Part shown: positions 1 through 7,510 of the stretch, in pieces
Layout of the letters: each line of letters starts with the position of its first letter
How positions within the stretch are numbered: position 1 is the stretch's first letter
Notes under the pieces: model-generated
The model's database searches: none
Told to the model about the DNA's origin: nothing
The model's input: the letters and a program-made list of their open reading frames with translations, nothing else
Made by a program: the position numbers and the translations under genes
Source of the DNA: Flavobacteriaceae bacterium bin25
GTDB lineage: Bacteria; Bacteroidota; Bacteroidia; Flavobacteriales; Flavobacteriaceae
NCBI GenBank assembly: GCA_002238525.1
Contig: MPMN01000028.1
Location: 1 to 37,238 of the forward strand
Length of the DNA stretch: 37,238 bases
Reading direction: 5' to 3'

Positions 1-1
1 C

Positions 2-211
2 TGTGGATTTTCTATGAATGCGGATATCAATGCTGCCAATAACATCAGGGACATCGGAGCGTGTTCCTTCTTCCAAAACCCTCTGAGAGGGAACAACTTT
101 GGGAGTAAAGAGTGTTCCTTGTCGAATTCGGCGATGGTACACCGAACCTTTAAAATACCTTGGATCATGCATGGTCGTAAAGGGAAAAAGGGGGTAAGTC
201 AACATGAGTAG
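2..211 (+). CDS. tnpB: TnpB-type RNA-guided nuclease (IS200/IS605 OrfB), C-terminal end only, 5' part outside window
   Basis: The reading frame is open from the window edge and begins CGFSMNADINAANNIRD. This is the last half of the TnpB C-terminal zinc ribbon (second CxxC, here only the CGF part is visible) followed by the conserved RuvC-III motif with its catalytic Asp (NADINAA). TnpB proteins are RNA-guided DNA nucleases carried by IS200/IS605-type elements. After the motif comes a tail of about 50 residues rich in basic residues, ending in VSQHE. The ATG at 14 is internal to the motif, so it is not the real start. I cannot say whether the upstream part is intact. No TnpA transposase is visible in the window. 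Confidence 0.8.
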   Translation, partial: CGFSMNADINAANNIRDIGACSFFQNPLRGNNFGSKECSLSNSAMVHRTFKIPWIMHGRKGKKGVSQHE

Positions 212-246
212 ATTTTTATCTACATATAGCTTTCGTTTTAAACGAA
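208..246 (+). repeat. Paired hairpins at the 3' end of tnpB, possible element right end / guide RNA scaffold
   Basis: Two inverted repeats follow directly: GTAGAT-TTTT-ATCTAC (208-223), which contains the tnpB stop codon, and TTCGTTT-T-AAACGAA (232-246). IS200/IS605 elements carry subterminal hairpins instead of terminal inverted repeats, and TnpB guide RNA (omega/reRNA) spans the 3' end of tnpB and the right end. Assigning these hairpins to that role is inference; a simple terminator is the alternative. Confidence 0.4.
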
Positions 247-996
247 TTCTAATCCACAACAAAGTGATTAGAGCCATTTAGTGTTATAGTAGAATTGATT
301 ATCCTTGATTTCGTATTCTAGTTTACTTACATTAGAATTAAAGATTGATTTTATCTCATCACACGCGGTAAGGCAGGAAATAAAAACGATTAACAAAATA
401 AAATGCCATCTCCGATTATTTTGTTTTTCACTATTCATTTACGTTTATAGATATGCTATTTCTCACTGCAAAACTACTCATAGCTGAAAAGAAGACTAAT
501 CTTCTTTCATCTATAGTTTGGTTATTTCTCCAAACCTTTACATTATTTACGTGAAAGAAATAAAAAATATGTGTGTTTTTCAATTGATTATCTCTCTACC
601 ATTTTTTGGCAGATCATCTTCGATTAATGTTCAGTTGTATGGCTCATACTATTATTTTTGTTCGTACGAAAAGGGATTTAAATACCAAACACTAGTTAGT
701 CCAAAAAAGCAGGTCAGTAGTTTCCCAACTTGTTGATTGAATTGTTCAGAAGGTGCTGGCCTTTCAAAATTCAGATTTAGTTATCAATTTTCCAAGAGCT
801 TTATTCATCAAAAATTACCCCTAGATTTATTTTCTCGCTAGATGAGAAACTAAATCTTCCTTTTATGATTTTTTAAAAAAGAGAATACTAGTCTAAAGGA
901 TAGATATCGGGAAATCGTAGAAAATTTGTCTAAACTTGTCCCTAAATGTATCTTTTTATATAGGTGATTCGGATAAACCACGCTGAAAAATACAAA
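247..996. other. Intergenic stretch, no supported gene
   Basis: Only short, low-complexity open frames occur (for example 305-487 and 518-736). They have no recognisable motif and AT-driven composition. I see no RNA gene here. It may contain worn remains of the mobile element at the left edge. Confidence 0.5.
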
Positions 997-1029
997 AAAT
1001 CAGGTGGGTCTACAAGACTCATCTGATTT
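997..1029 (+). terminator. 14-bp stem-loop upstream of the MBL-fold lipoprotein gene
   Basis: AAATCAGGTGGGTC, loop TACAA, GACTCATCTGATTT. The stem has two G-U wobbles as plus-strand RNA; these would be A-C mismatches as minus-strand RNA, so the plus-strand transcript forms the better hairpin. No T tract follows on the plus strand, so an RNA leader structure or element boundary is as likely as a terminator. It lies about 95 nt before the ATG at 1125. Confidence 0.4.
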
Positions 1030-1124
1030 CTATTCACACGGTTATCGGGACACTCACTAAAAGATTGGTTGCATTTAAGCATTTTCTATACCTTTACTTT
1101 TTGCAAACAAATAAATATTCAGAA

Positions 1125-1949
1125 ATGAGGATTTTACCCTTATTGATTATATTTTCATTTTTTCTCTCTTCTTGCATGAATTCTAAAAAAACGAATACAA
1201 AATCAGTAGATATACAGCTAATTAGAAATGCTACTTTAAAATTGAATTACAATGGTAAAACGCTTTTAATTGATCCATCTCTCTCCCCAAAGAATAGTTT
1301 TATGTCATTCGTAGTTCCAGACAAAAACCTTAATCCAACGGTAGATTTACCCTTACCGATTAGTGAAGTAACAAAAGGGTTGGATGCTATTTTGGTTACT
1401 CATACCCATCTTGATCATTTTGACGAAGGTGCAAAAACTTCATTGGATCCTAATCTTCCCTTATTTGGACAGCCATTTGATGAAGAAACCTTAGGGAAAA
1501 GTCCTTTTGTAAATGTTTCCTTAGTAGAAGAACAAAAAATATATGAAGGGACAACTATAATCAGAACCAACGGTAAGCATGGGCCAGACTATCTCTTAAA
1601 AGAACTAGGAGAAGTTTCAGGATTTGTTTTACAAGCAAAAGATTACCCTACTATATATATTGTAGGTGATTGTTTATTAGATGAGGATATTAGAAACACC
1701 ATCAAAAAATACAATCCAAATATAATAGTGGTAAATTCAGGAGGTGCAGTATTTGGTGATGCAAAAATTTTAATGGACGAAAAAAAAGCTGTTGAAGTGG
1801 CAAAATCTGCTCCAAATTCTAGAGTCATTGCAGTACATATGGAATCCTTGGATCATTGTAAAACTACTCGGCAAATGATAAGAAAAGAAGCTGAGAAAGA
1901 AAATGTGGATATAATAGTGCCAAATGATGGGGAAACAATAACTTTATAG
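1125..1949 (+). CDS. UlaG-like metal-dependent hydrolase (metallo-beta-lactamase fold), predicted lipoprotein
   Basis: About 274 residues. The N-terminus MRILPLLIIFSFFLSSC is a lipoprotein signal with lipobox LSSC, so the mature protein should be lipid-anchored, probably in the periplasm or outer membrane. The MBL-fold metal site is complete: HTHLDH (HxHxDH), a later KHGP His, GDCLLDED Asp, and a C-terminal AVHMES His. This pattern fits the UlaG/'MBL fold metallo-hydrolase' group; the substrate cannot be inferred. The open frame continues upstream to a TTG at 1065, but the ATG at 1125 places the signal peptide at the N-terminus and is preferred. The gene stands alone, with non-coding or decayed DNA on both sides. 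Confidence 0.8.
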   Translation: MRILPLLIIFSFFLSSCMNSKKTNTKSVDIQLIRNATLKLNYNGKTLLIDPSLSPKNSFMSFVVPDKNLNPTVDLPLPISEVTKGLDAILVTHTHLDHFDEGAKTSLDPNLPLFGQPFDEETLGKSPFVNVSLVEEQKIYEGTTIIRTNGKHGPDYLLKELGEVSGFVLQAKDYPTIYIVGDCLLDEDIRNTIKKYNPNIIVVNSGGAVFGDAKILMDEKKAVEVAKSAPNSRVIAVHMESLDHCKTTRQMIRKEAEKENVDIIVPNDGETITL

Positions 1950-1975
1950 ATAGGAAGTTTTGAGATATCGGTAAT

Positions 1976-1993
1976 CTACTTTTTGTAAAGTAG
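1976..1993 (+). terminator. Short hairpin downstream of the MBL-fold gene
   Basis: CTACTTT-TTGT-AAAGTAG, a perfect 7-bp stem 27 nt after the stop codon. No T run follows, so it is a weak terminator candidate. Confidence 0.35.
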
Positions 1994-2282
1994 TACAATA
2001 AAGCAAAAGAATTATTGGTTCTATTACAAATTGAATTATCTTCGCCTTGATGGTTAAAAGAATAATAAATATTTCATTTTGAAAAGAGGTGTTTTTGCTA
2101 AGTTAAATTATTGTGCACACATTGGACGATATGTAAACCCCATTCCCAAGATAGGTAGGATTGTTTGAGGAGTGGGAGAAACAAAAAAGAAAAACAGCAA
2201 ATGGCATCTCTATAACCCATATGAAGTGGATGGTCTCGAAGTAAAAATAAATAGTGTGAAATGAATATGTATAGATAGAAAT

Positions 2283-2687
2283 GTTAAGCAAATGACAGAT
2301 AGATTTTGAAGAATGCATAGACTGACTGATACGAAGAAGATAGGGAAAAGAATTGGTCAGTTGCAAAAACAAAAACCCAGAAAGATAAAATCAAGCACAC
2401 GATATACCGAGCATAGTTTAACGACGGCTAGGCATCACAGAAAAATAACAAACATCAGAAATAATAATTAAAGACATATAATTAAAGATGTTACCGGTTC
2501 CTCTAACTTAGTGTATTTGGAAGATTTGAAAACCAAGAATCTTACCAAGACGGTTAGAGGAATCGTAGAAAATACGGGCGAACAAGTCCAGCAAAGAAAC
2601 GGGTTAAATGCGGTGGCGCTAAAAACCGGATGGCATTAATTGGAGTTGCACTTATCAGGACGTTCTTTTTTCCAAAAGTGGATTTAA
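2283..2687 (+). pseudogene. tnpB: Decayed tnpB (IS200/IS605 OrfB) central fragment
   Basis: One plus-strand frame reads recognisable TnpB sequence interrupted by stops: a segment KKIGKRIGQLQKQ (about 2334-2372), then HHRKITNIRNN matching the usual 'LHRKIANxR' helix, then a stop near 2469, then VYLEDLKTKNLTK (about 2508-2550), the RuvC-II strand with its Glu, then GLNAVALKTGWH where families have 'GLNRSILDxGW', then a stop at 2637 and LELHLSG. Three or more in-frame stops mean it cannot encode a protein. The zinc ribbon and RuvC-III end are missing: the frame runs into opposite-strand methylase sequence. The fragment belongs to the same general TnpB subfamily as the piece at the left edge. The 5' limit is approximate; 1994-2282 has no supported gene. 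Confidence 0.75.
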
Positions 2688-3077
2688 TGGTTTAAAATCC
2701 GGCACCTGGTCATCTTTTGGACTCTGTTCTATCGTATCAATAATTTCGGCTATTTTAAGATGAAGTTTGTCTTTAAAATTAAATTGTGGGATAGGCATTT
2801 ATTCTAATGGACTTTTAGCGTAATCCAATCCATTTCTTGTCTCTGACAAAGTTGATAGCATGGTGGGAGCGTTAAATACTCTTACTAAATACTGTGCTTC
2901 TTGGATAGAATAACAGAGATAAAAATAAAGTATATCACTTGCAATAATATATGCAGGAATTGTTAATGCCCTTAAAGTTTCTCTTGATTTATTGTATGCA
3001 TACATACCACTTATTCATAGGTGATCGACTTTAACCTGTACAGATATTTTAACGAGTTCTGCTTCAGAATAAACCAT
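2655..3077 (-). pseudogene. Remnant of an N-6 DNA methylase / type II restriction-modification protein C-terminus
   Basis: The minus strand reads in a single frame: a segment with VDHL, a stop at about 3015, then GMYAYNKS, then a stretch with IPAYIIASDILYFYL, then EAQYLVRVFNAPTM, then YAKSPLE, a stop at about 2799, then MPIPQFNFKDKLHLKIAEI and a final TGA at 2655. The pattern 'EAxYLVxxLNAPxM...KxPLExPIPxFDxxxxLHxxIAE' is the typical C-terminal target-recognition/tail region of large N-6 adenine methylases. Two in-frame stops and the absence of the catalytic NPPY part show it is dead. It abuts and slightly overlaps the tnpB fragment on the other strand, so the two were probably joined by a deletion or insertion. 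Confidence 0.65.
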
Positions 3078-3221
3078 TCACAGAATAAAGAGAGGATATT
3101 CAGCAATCTAGTAACAAGGATGGCCAACAAAGAAAAAGTCTATCAAAAAAATATGATATGTTCTTAAGTATTTACCTCAAAGGCATATCAATGGCTACAA
3201 TAGCATATTACTCCTTAAAAA

Positions 3222-3237
3222 GATGTAAATTTACATC
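3222..3237. promoter_or_regulatory. 16-bp perfect palindrome, candidate operator
   Basis: GATGTAAATTTACATC is self-complementary over 16 bp and lies 46 nt before the ATG at 3284. Such a site is typical of a dimeric repressor or activator binding site. The core TGTAAATTTACA does not let me name a regulator family. No regulator gene is adjacent. Confidence 0.45.
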
Positions 3238-3283
3238 ATAAAGAAAAACCCAAATTATTAATATTTTTCTGAATATCAATACT

Positions 3284-3745
3284 ATGAAGAAGAAAAAACC
3301 TTTTTATATTTTTAATGAAAGTGAAGAAGAAATTCTAAGAAAATACTATCAAAACAAAAAAGAGATTGAAGGTATTGTTATAAAAGCCTCCCATTGTTTA
3401 ATGCATGAATATAAAGAAAATGATATACCAACAATAAAAAAACTATTTATAACACGAGCTACAGAAGGTATTCAATTCATCAAAGAAAGTATTCAAAGAG
3501 AAGAACAACCCATTTCTGCAGATTATAAAAAAACAATCACGGACGAATTGAAACGACAAGAACAATTGGTGGAAAAAATTTCTAAAATTCTAATCCCCTT
3601 AAATAAAAAGGAAGATATCACCCAATTGATGTTTAATCTAATAAAAGACAAACTCCATTATGCAAAATTAATAGCCGATATCATCATGGAAAAAGAACTG
3701 AAACAAGAAGTATCTTGGGTGAAAGATGGGATATTTTTGAATTAA
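3284..3745 (+). CDS. Hypothetical helical protein, 153 aa
   Basis: I do not recognise this protein. It is charged and almost certainly all-helical, with Lys/Glu-rich repeats (for example ESEEEILRKYYQNKKEIEG) and no signal peptide, membrane segment or cysteine cluster (a single Cys). ATG at 3284 is the first possible start and follows A-rich DNA. It sits downstream of the perfect palindrome at 3222-3237 and 92 nt before the NTF2-like gene, so it may or may not share a transcript with it. Composition matches the neighbours. The lack of stops over 153 codons and a coherent heptad-like pattern favour a real gene. Confidence 0.65.
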   Translation: MKKKKPFYIFNESEEEILRKYYQNKKEIEGIVIKASHCLMHEYKENDIPTIKKLFITRATEGIQFIKESIQREEQPISADYKKTITDELKRQEQLVEKISKILIPLNKKEDITQLMFNLIKDKLHYAKLIADIIMEKELKQEVSWVKDGIFLN

Positions 3746-3837
3746 ATATATTTTTTAAAAATCAATTTAAACAAATAAAGAAAAAATTTTAATCCACATC
3801 ATTTACAGTAGAATAAACAACATTAATCCTTTTTCCT

Positions 3838-4251
3838 ATGGCAACTAATGCACATAACAAAACACATACAAAAGAAGCTATACGCGGAGCTATGGAACAT
3901 CTTATAGATCGTGCAACCAATTTTGACATTGAAGCTCTTGAAACTATATACCATAAAGATTTTCACACAACTTTAGTAATGCCTGATGGTAAAGTAGTTA
4001 CTTATAATAAACAAGAATTTAAAGATCATTTTGCCAAACAGGCAAAAGAAGGAAAAACACAGCTTAACACATGGGCGGACTGGCACGATTTTAATATTAT
4101 TGGTGATTCAGCAGTTTGTGTACTTACCAGACAACACAGTGGGATGAATGAACAAGAGATGAGACTTCTTTGTAATATTGAACTCCGTTTTGATGATGGA
4201 CGTTGGCAAGTGATACGCGAAGCAATTTTCCTTAGACCACTGATTGAGTAA
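3838..4251 (+). CDS. NTF2-like / SnoaL-like family protein, 137 aa
   Basis: Length and pattern fit the NTF2-like (DUF4440/SnoaL) fold: an N-terminal helix with FDIEALETIYHKDFHTT, a middle strand MPDGKVVTYNKQEF, then paired strands NIIGDSAVCVLTR and ELRFDDGRWQVIREA. In this layout 'DGRWQVI' is the usual closing strand. The family binds small hydrophobic ligands or catalyses isomerisations, but many members have no known role; no catalytic Asp/His set can be assigned here. No signal peptide, so probably cytoplasmic. It is followed after 21 nt by the gene at 4273, so the two are likely co-transcribed. Confidence 0.75.
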   Translation: MATNAHNKTHTKEAIRGAMEHLIDRATNFDIEALETIYHKDFHTTLVMPDGKVVTYNKQEFKDHFAKQAKEGKTQLNTWADWHDFNIIGDSAVCVLTRQHSGMNEQEMRLLCNIELRFDDGRWQVIREAIFLRPLIE

Positions 4252-4272
4252 CATTTCATAAAAAATAACATT

Positions 4273-4863
4273 ATGCCATCACTACCAACCGTACAACCTG
4301 GAAAAATTATCCTAAATGGAGAAAACCCCTTTATCTGGCTACACGAAACTAAAGGTGGACCAAGAACAACAGAGGCAAGTATATGGACTATCACTTATTC
4401 CGAAAAAGGGTCTGGTCATATACTTTTAATTAAAAGTGAATTAACGAATAATAAGTGGAGCATATACACCGACAACCATGAAATGACACGCTGGATGCAA
4501 ACTACCGTACAAGGGATGCTTAACCCTGAAACAGCCGACCTATCAATTCCAATTATTGATGCTGATTTTTCTCGTGACGGTGATGTGCTTAACTCTTGGA
4601 TTCAAACTGTTAAAAGTGCTCAAGATGAGATTGTAATGGAATGGTATGATATTAAAGACCCAATCCTAGTACAAGATCAAACCATAAACGAACCTGGAAG
4701 ACCATATGGAGTCAGTGCCGTTATGATGCCAGCAGGCGATGCTAAATTAACCCTCAATGGACAACGAGCAAAAGGAAAAATCTGGCCGATGGATCTCAAC
4801 GGGTATCCTTTTAGTACTGCAGCTCTGGCATTTTCAGAAAACTGGAGATCCGAAATAAATTGA
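4273..4863 (+). CDS. Hypothetical protein, 196 aa, partner of the NTF2-like gene
   Basis: I do not recognise a family. The sequence looks beta-rich, with several strand-like stretches such as GSGHILLIKSELTNNKWSI and DEIVMEWYDI, no cysteines, no signal peptide and no membrane segment. A mixed alpha/beta or lipocalin-like binding protein is possible but unproven. ATG at 4273 is 21 nt after the NTF2-like stop, which suggests a two-gene operon and a shared ligand or pathway. The inverted repeat at 4887-4923 probably ends the transcript. Confidence 0.65.
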   Translation: MPSLPTVQPGKIILNGENPFIWLHETKGGPRTTEASIWTITYSEKGSGHILLIKSELTNNKWSIYTDNHEMTRWMQTTVQGMLNPETADLSIPIIDADFSRDGDVLNSWIQTVKSAQDEIVMEWYDIKDPILVQDQTINEPGRPYGVSAVMMPAGDAKLTLNGQRAKGKIWPMDLNGYPFSTAALAFSENWRSEIN

Positions 4864-4886
4864 AGATATAATCAAATACATTATTG

Positions 4887-4923
4887 TTTAAGCAACAACT
4901 TATTGAGGAGAGGGTTGCTTAAA
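4887..4923 (+). terminator. 10-bp inverted repeat after the NTF2-like operon
   Basis: TTTAAGCAAC and GTTGCTTAAA pair perfectly across a 17-nt loop, 24 nt after the stop codon. No strong T tract follows, so it is a moderate terminator candidate. Confidence 0.4.
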
Positions 4924-5002
4924 TAAATCCTACTCTAAGACAAAAATGATCTAAACGGTTCATAGTTCCTGCAATTCTGAACACAAGAGAATATTTCAAT
5001 TT

Positions 5003-5023
5003 TATTTAGAATAGTTCTAAATA
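5003..5023. promoter_or_regulatory. 21-bp near-palindrome, PerR/Fur-like operator candidate
   Basis: TATTTAGAA-TAG-TTCTAAATA has 9-bp perfect arms around a 3-bp centre. The core TTAGAATAGTTCTAA resembles the PerR/Fur-family consensus TTATAATNATTATAA. It lies 38 nt before the DoxX-like start, where it could block or recruit RNA polymerase. The site is seen; the regulator is inferred. Confidence 0.5.
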
Positions 5024-5060
5024 GTATAAAATTGCTAATTTCGTTGACTCATTAATAACT

Positions 5061-5513
5061 ATGAACATGAAACAAATATTAAGGTACTCGTATGGATTAG
5101 CTAGAATCATTTTAGGTGTCCTAATGATTAATGCTGGAATTCAAAAATTTAACAACAATATCCCAAGTTCAGAAGAACATTTAGAAAAATTAGAACAGTA
5201 TATGGAAGATGGAAATGAAAATTACTTTGCTATGTCGGCTTATATTGGTGGGATGAAAGTTTCCGGTTTTGCATATGAAGTTTTGGCCATATCAGAAATA
5301 CTTTTAGGGCTTTTAATGGCTATGCAATTCACCAGCTTTATAGGGGCAATTTTTTTACTTCCGATTACACTCCACATTTTTCTTTTCCATTTATTTCTTG
5401 AAAGCGATGATTTTGTTGAAGTCCTGATAACCGGAATATACTTCCTAGTTAATCTACTACTGGTAACAAAAGAATATAAAAAATTCAAACATCTGCTCTG
5501 GATAAAACCCTGA
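5061..5513 (+). CDS. DoxX-like integral membrane protein, 150 aa
   Basis: Four hydrophobic segments fit the DoxX/DoxD-like family: the first covers ARIILGVLMINAGIQKF (the usual 'R..lG..f...G..K.' signature), then AYEVLAISEILLGLLMAM, FIGAIFLLPITLHIFLFH and VEVLITGIYFLVNLLLV. DoxX-family proteins are small inner-membrane proteins, some linked to redox or thiol stress. Start at 5061 (MNMK) or 5067 (MK) cannot be separated. The near-palindrome at 5003-5023 suggests control by a Fur/PerR-type regulator. It converges with dsbD, whose stop is 40 nt away. Confidence 0.75.
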   Translation: MNMKQILRYSYGLARIILGVLMINAGIQKFNNNIPSSEEHLEKLEQYMEDGNENYFAMSAYIGGMKVSGFAYEVLAISEILLGLLMAMQFTSFIGAIFLLPITLHIFLFHLFLESDDFVEVLITGIYFLVNLLLVTKEYKKFKHLLWIKP

Positions 5514-5553
5514 TTGTAAAGTTATTTTGGATTCAAAATGATTATCGTTAAGT

Positions 5554-7510
5554 CTATTGTACTAGAAAAGGAGACTGATACGGAGAGTCTTGTTTTTGAT
5601 ACTCTTCAAATCCTCGCTCAAGCCAAGATTGAAAAGTAGGTCTATTGACATATTGTATCGGAGTGTTCAATAACTCCTGATCAGGACTTAACTGAATATA
5701 AAATGGCTGAGAAGCAGTTCCAAAATTAACATACTGAAAGGCAGACCATTTTTTTCCAATGGCATTGATTTTTCTAATGTTTCCGTTCTGATATTGAAAA
5801 TTAAACTGGTCCAGTAAGGGTAATTTCTTGCGATCATCAACATACAAGGAAATGATTACATATTTCTGAAGTAGAGTAAAAACATCTGGATGTGCCCAAA
5901 CATTTTCTTCCATTTTACGACAATTTATACAAGCCCAGCCAGTAAAATCAAGCAATATAGGCCTTTGTTCAGCTTTGGCAAATTGCAGACCTTGCTGATA
6001 ATCTTTAAAACATGGTAAGTTCAGTGGACACTGGTTTTCTACTTTATTTATGCTATAGAATTCGGGAGGAGGAAATCCACTTAAAAATCTTAAGGTGTTT
6101 TGCTTAGAAAAGAAGTCATTCAAAAGATAGCCACAAAATAGTAAAGCTATAAATCCAAAAATTAGTCTCCCAGCTGATAGTTTTTTAAAACGAAAACCCC
6201 TTGATTGAAATATCCCAAATAAATACAACATTAAACCTATGGCAATAAACAACCATATGGCAATAAATACTTCTCGTTTTAAAATTCCCCAATGAGCTAC
6301 CAAATCAGCATTAGATAAAAATTTCAAGGCTAGTGCCAATTCTAAAAATCCCAAAGTGACTTTAATACTAGTCATCCACCCTCCCGAGGAAGGCAGCCAT
6401 TTTATTGCGCCGGGGAATATGGCAAAAAAAGCAAAAGGAAGCCCCAATGCCAAACCAAAACCTAACATACCATAAGTCAATTGAATAGCACCTGTTTCAG
6501 AAGTTATAGAACCGGCTAATAGAGATCCGAGCAAAGGTCCAGTGCAAGAAAAAGAAACAATAGCCAAAGTTAAAGCCATGAAGAATATACCCACAACATT
6601 ACCCATTGAAGATAATTTGTCCGTCCTTCTAATCCATTGGCGGGGTAAAGTCAAATTGAACAACCCAAAAAAGGAAAGTGCAAAAACGATAAACACACCA
6701 AAAAAAACAAGATTCAATACAACACTAGTTGCTAATGAATTCAAGGCTTCTGGATTGAGTGTATCAAAAAGATGAAAAGGAAGGCTAAGTAGCAAATAGA
6801 CAAGAATGATAAAAAATCCATAGAGAAGACCATTGAAAGTTCCGTTGGAAGATCCTTGTGAAGAATTCAAAAAATAGGAAATAGTCAATGGAATCATGGG
6901 CAAAACACAAGGTGTTAGCAGAGCCAAAAATCCACCAAGCAGTCCAAGGAAAAAAATTGTCCAGTGACTAGTTTGAGATTCTGGGGTCTCATTATCTAAA
7001 TAGTGTCTATTTCCCAAATCAAGATACATCTCTTGGGACTTCTCAAGGCTGTGTGCGTCAAGGCTAATACCAGGCTTTACAAAATTTGTGTCTAAAACAA
7101 ATTCAAACACTTCAGATCTGAATATGCATAATTTATCATCACAAACTTGATAGTTTATCTCGATTTCAAAAAATTCTATATCAGGATCAATCAACTCAAT
7201 ATCCACTTCAAAAGAAGCTTCTTTTCTAAAAAAAGTCAAGTCCATCTCAAAAACCTGATCATAAGCAACCACTGAAGGACTCTCTTTTACTCTTCCAGGG
7301 CCATACCTATTCTGACTGTCAAGAAATATAAACTCGGTTGGAAGAGCACCATTTTCGTCAGAAAATTGCGAATATAAGTGCCATCCATCTTCAATTTGGG
7401 CATCAAATCGAATCGTGTATATCCCATCCTGGTTCTTCTTGTAATCCGAAGTCCATTGAACAGGGTCTATGGGTTGACCATCTATAAAACAAAAAAAAAT
7501 ACTTGTTCAT
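5554..7510 (-). CDS. dsbD: Thiol:disulfide interchange protein DsbD (with apparent frameshift at the N-terminus)
   Basis: This protein carries reducing equivalents from cytoplasmic thioredoxin across the inner membrane. Domains in order: N-terminal nDsbD (strand DGIYTIRFDAQIEDGWHLYS; Cys pair in VCDDKLC); a multi-helix membrane domain with the two key cysteines in LTPCVLPMIPLTISYF and FSCTGPLLGS; a C-terminal thioredoxin domain with CINC in GWACINCRKMEENVW (about residue 525). The nDsbD frame reads well back to about 7480 but has no ATG, GTG or TTG before 7272. The natural start is the ATG at 7510-7508, which overlaps the tilS stop as ATGA, but a run of nine T (7499-7491) puts that ATG out of frame. 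One T fewer, or two more, restores MNKYFFCFIDGQPIDPVQW. Even so, no normal signal peptide appears. Sequencing error, slippage or decay are all possible. Confidence 0.8.

Noticed and set aside
305-736. Two short plus-strand open frames (60 and 72 codons)
   Set aside because: Low complexity, AT-driven, no motif, no sensible start context; not distinguishable from chance.
2103-2372. 89-codon minus-strand open frame
   Set aside because: It is antisense to the tnpB pseudogene and its composition (Phe/Ile/Ser-rich) looks random.
4026-4394. 122-codon minus-strand open frame
   Set aside because: Lies antisense across two better-supported plus-strand genes with clear family-like patterns.
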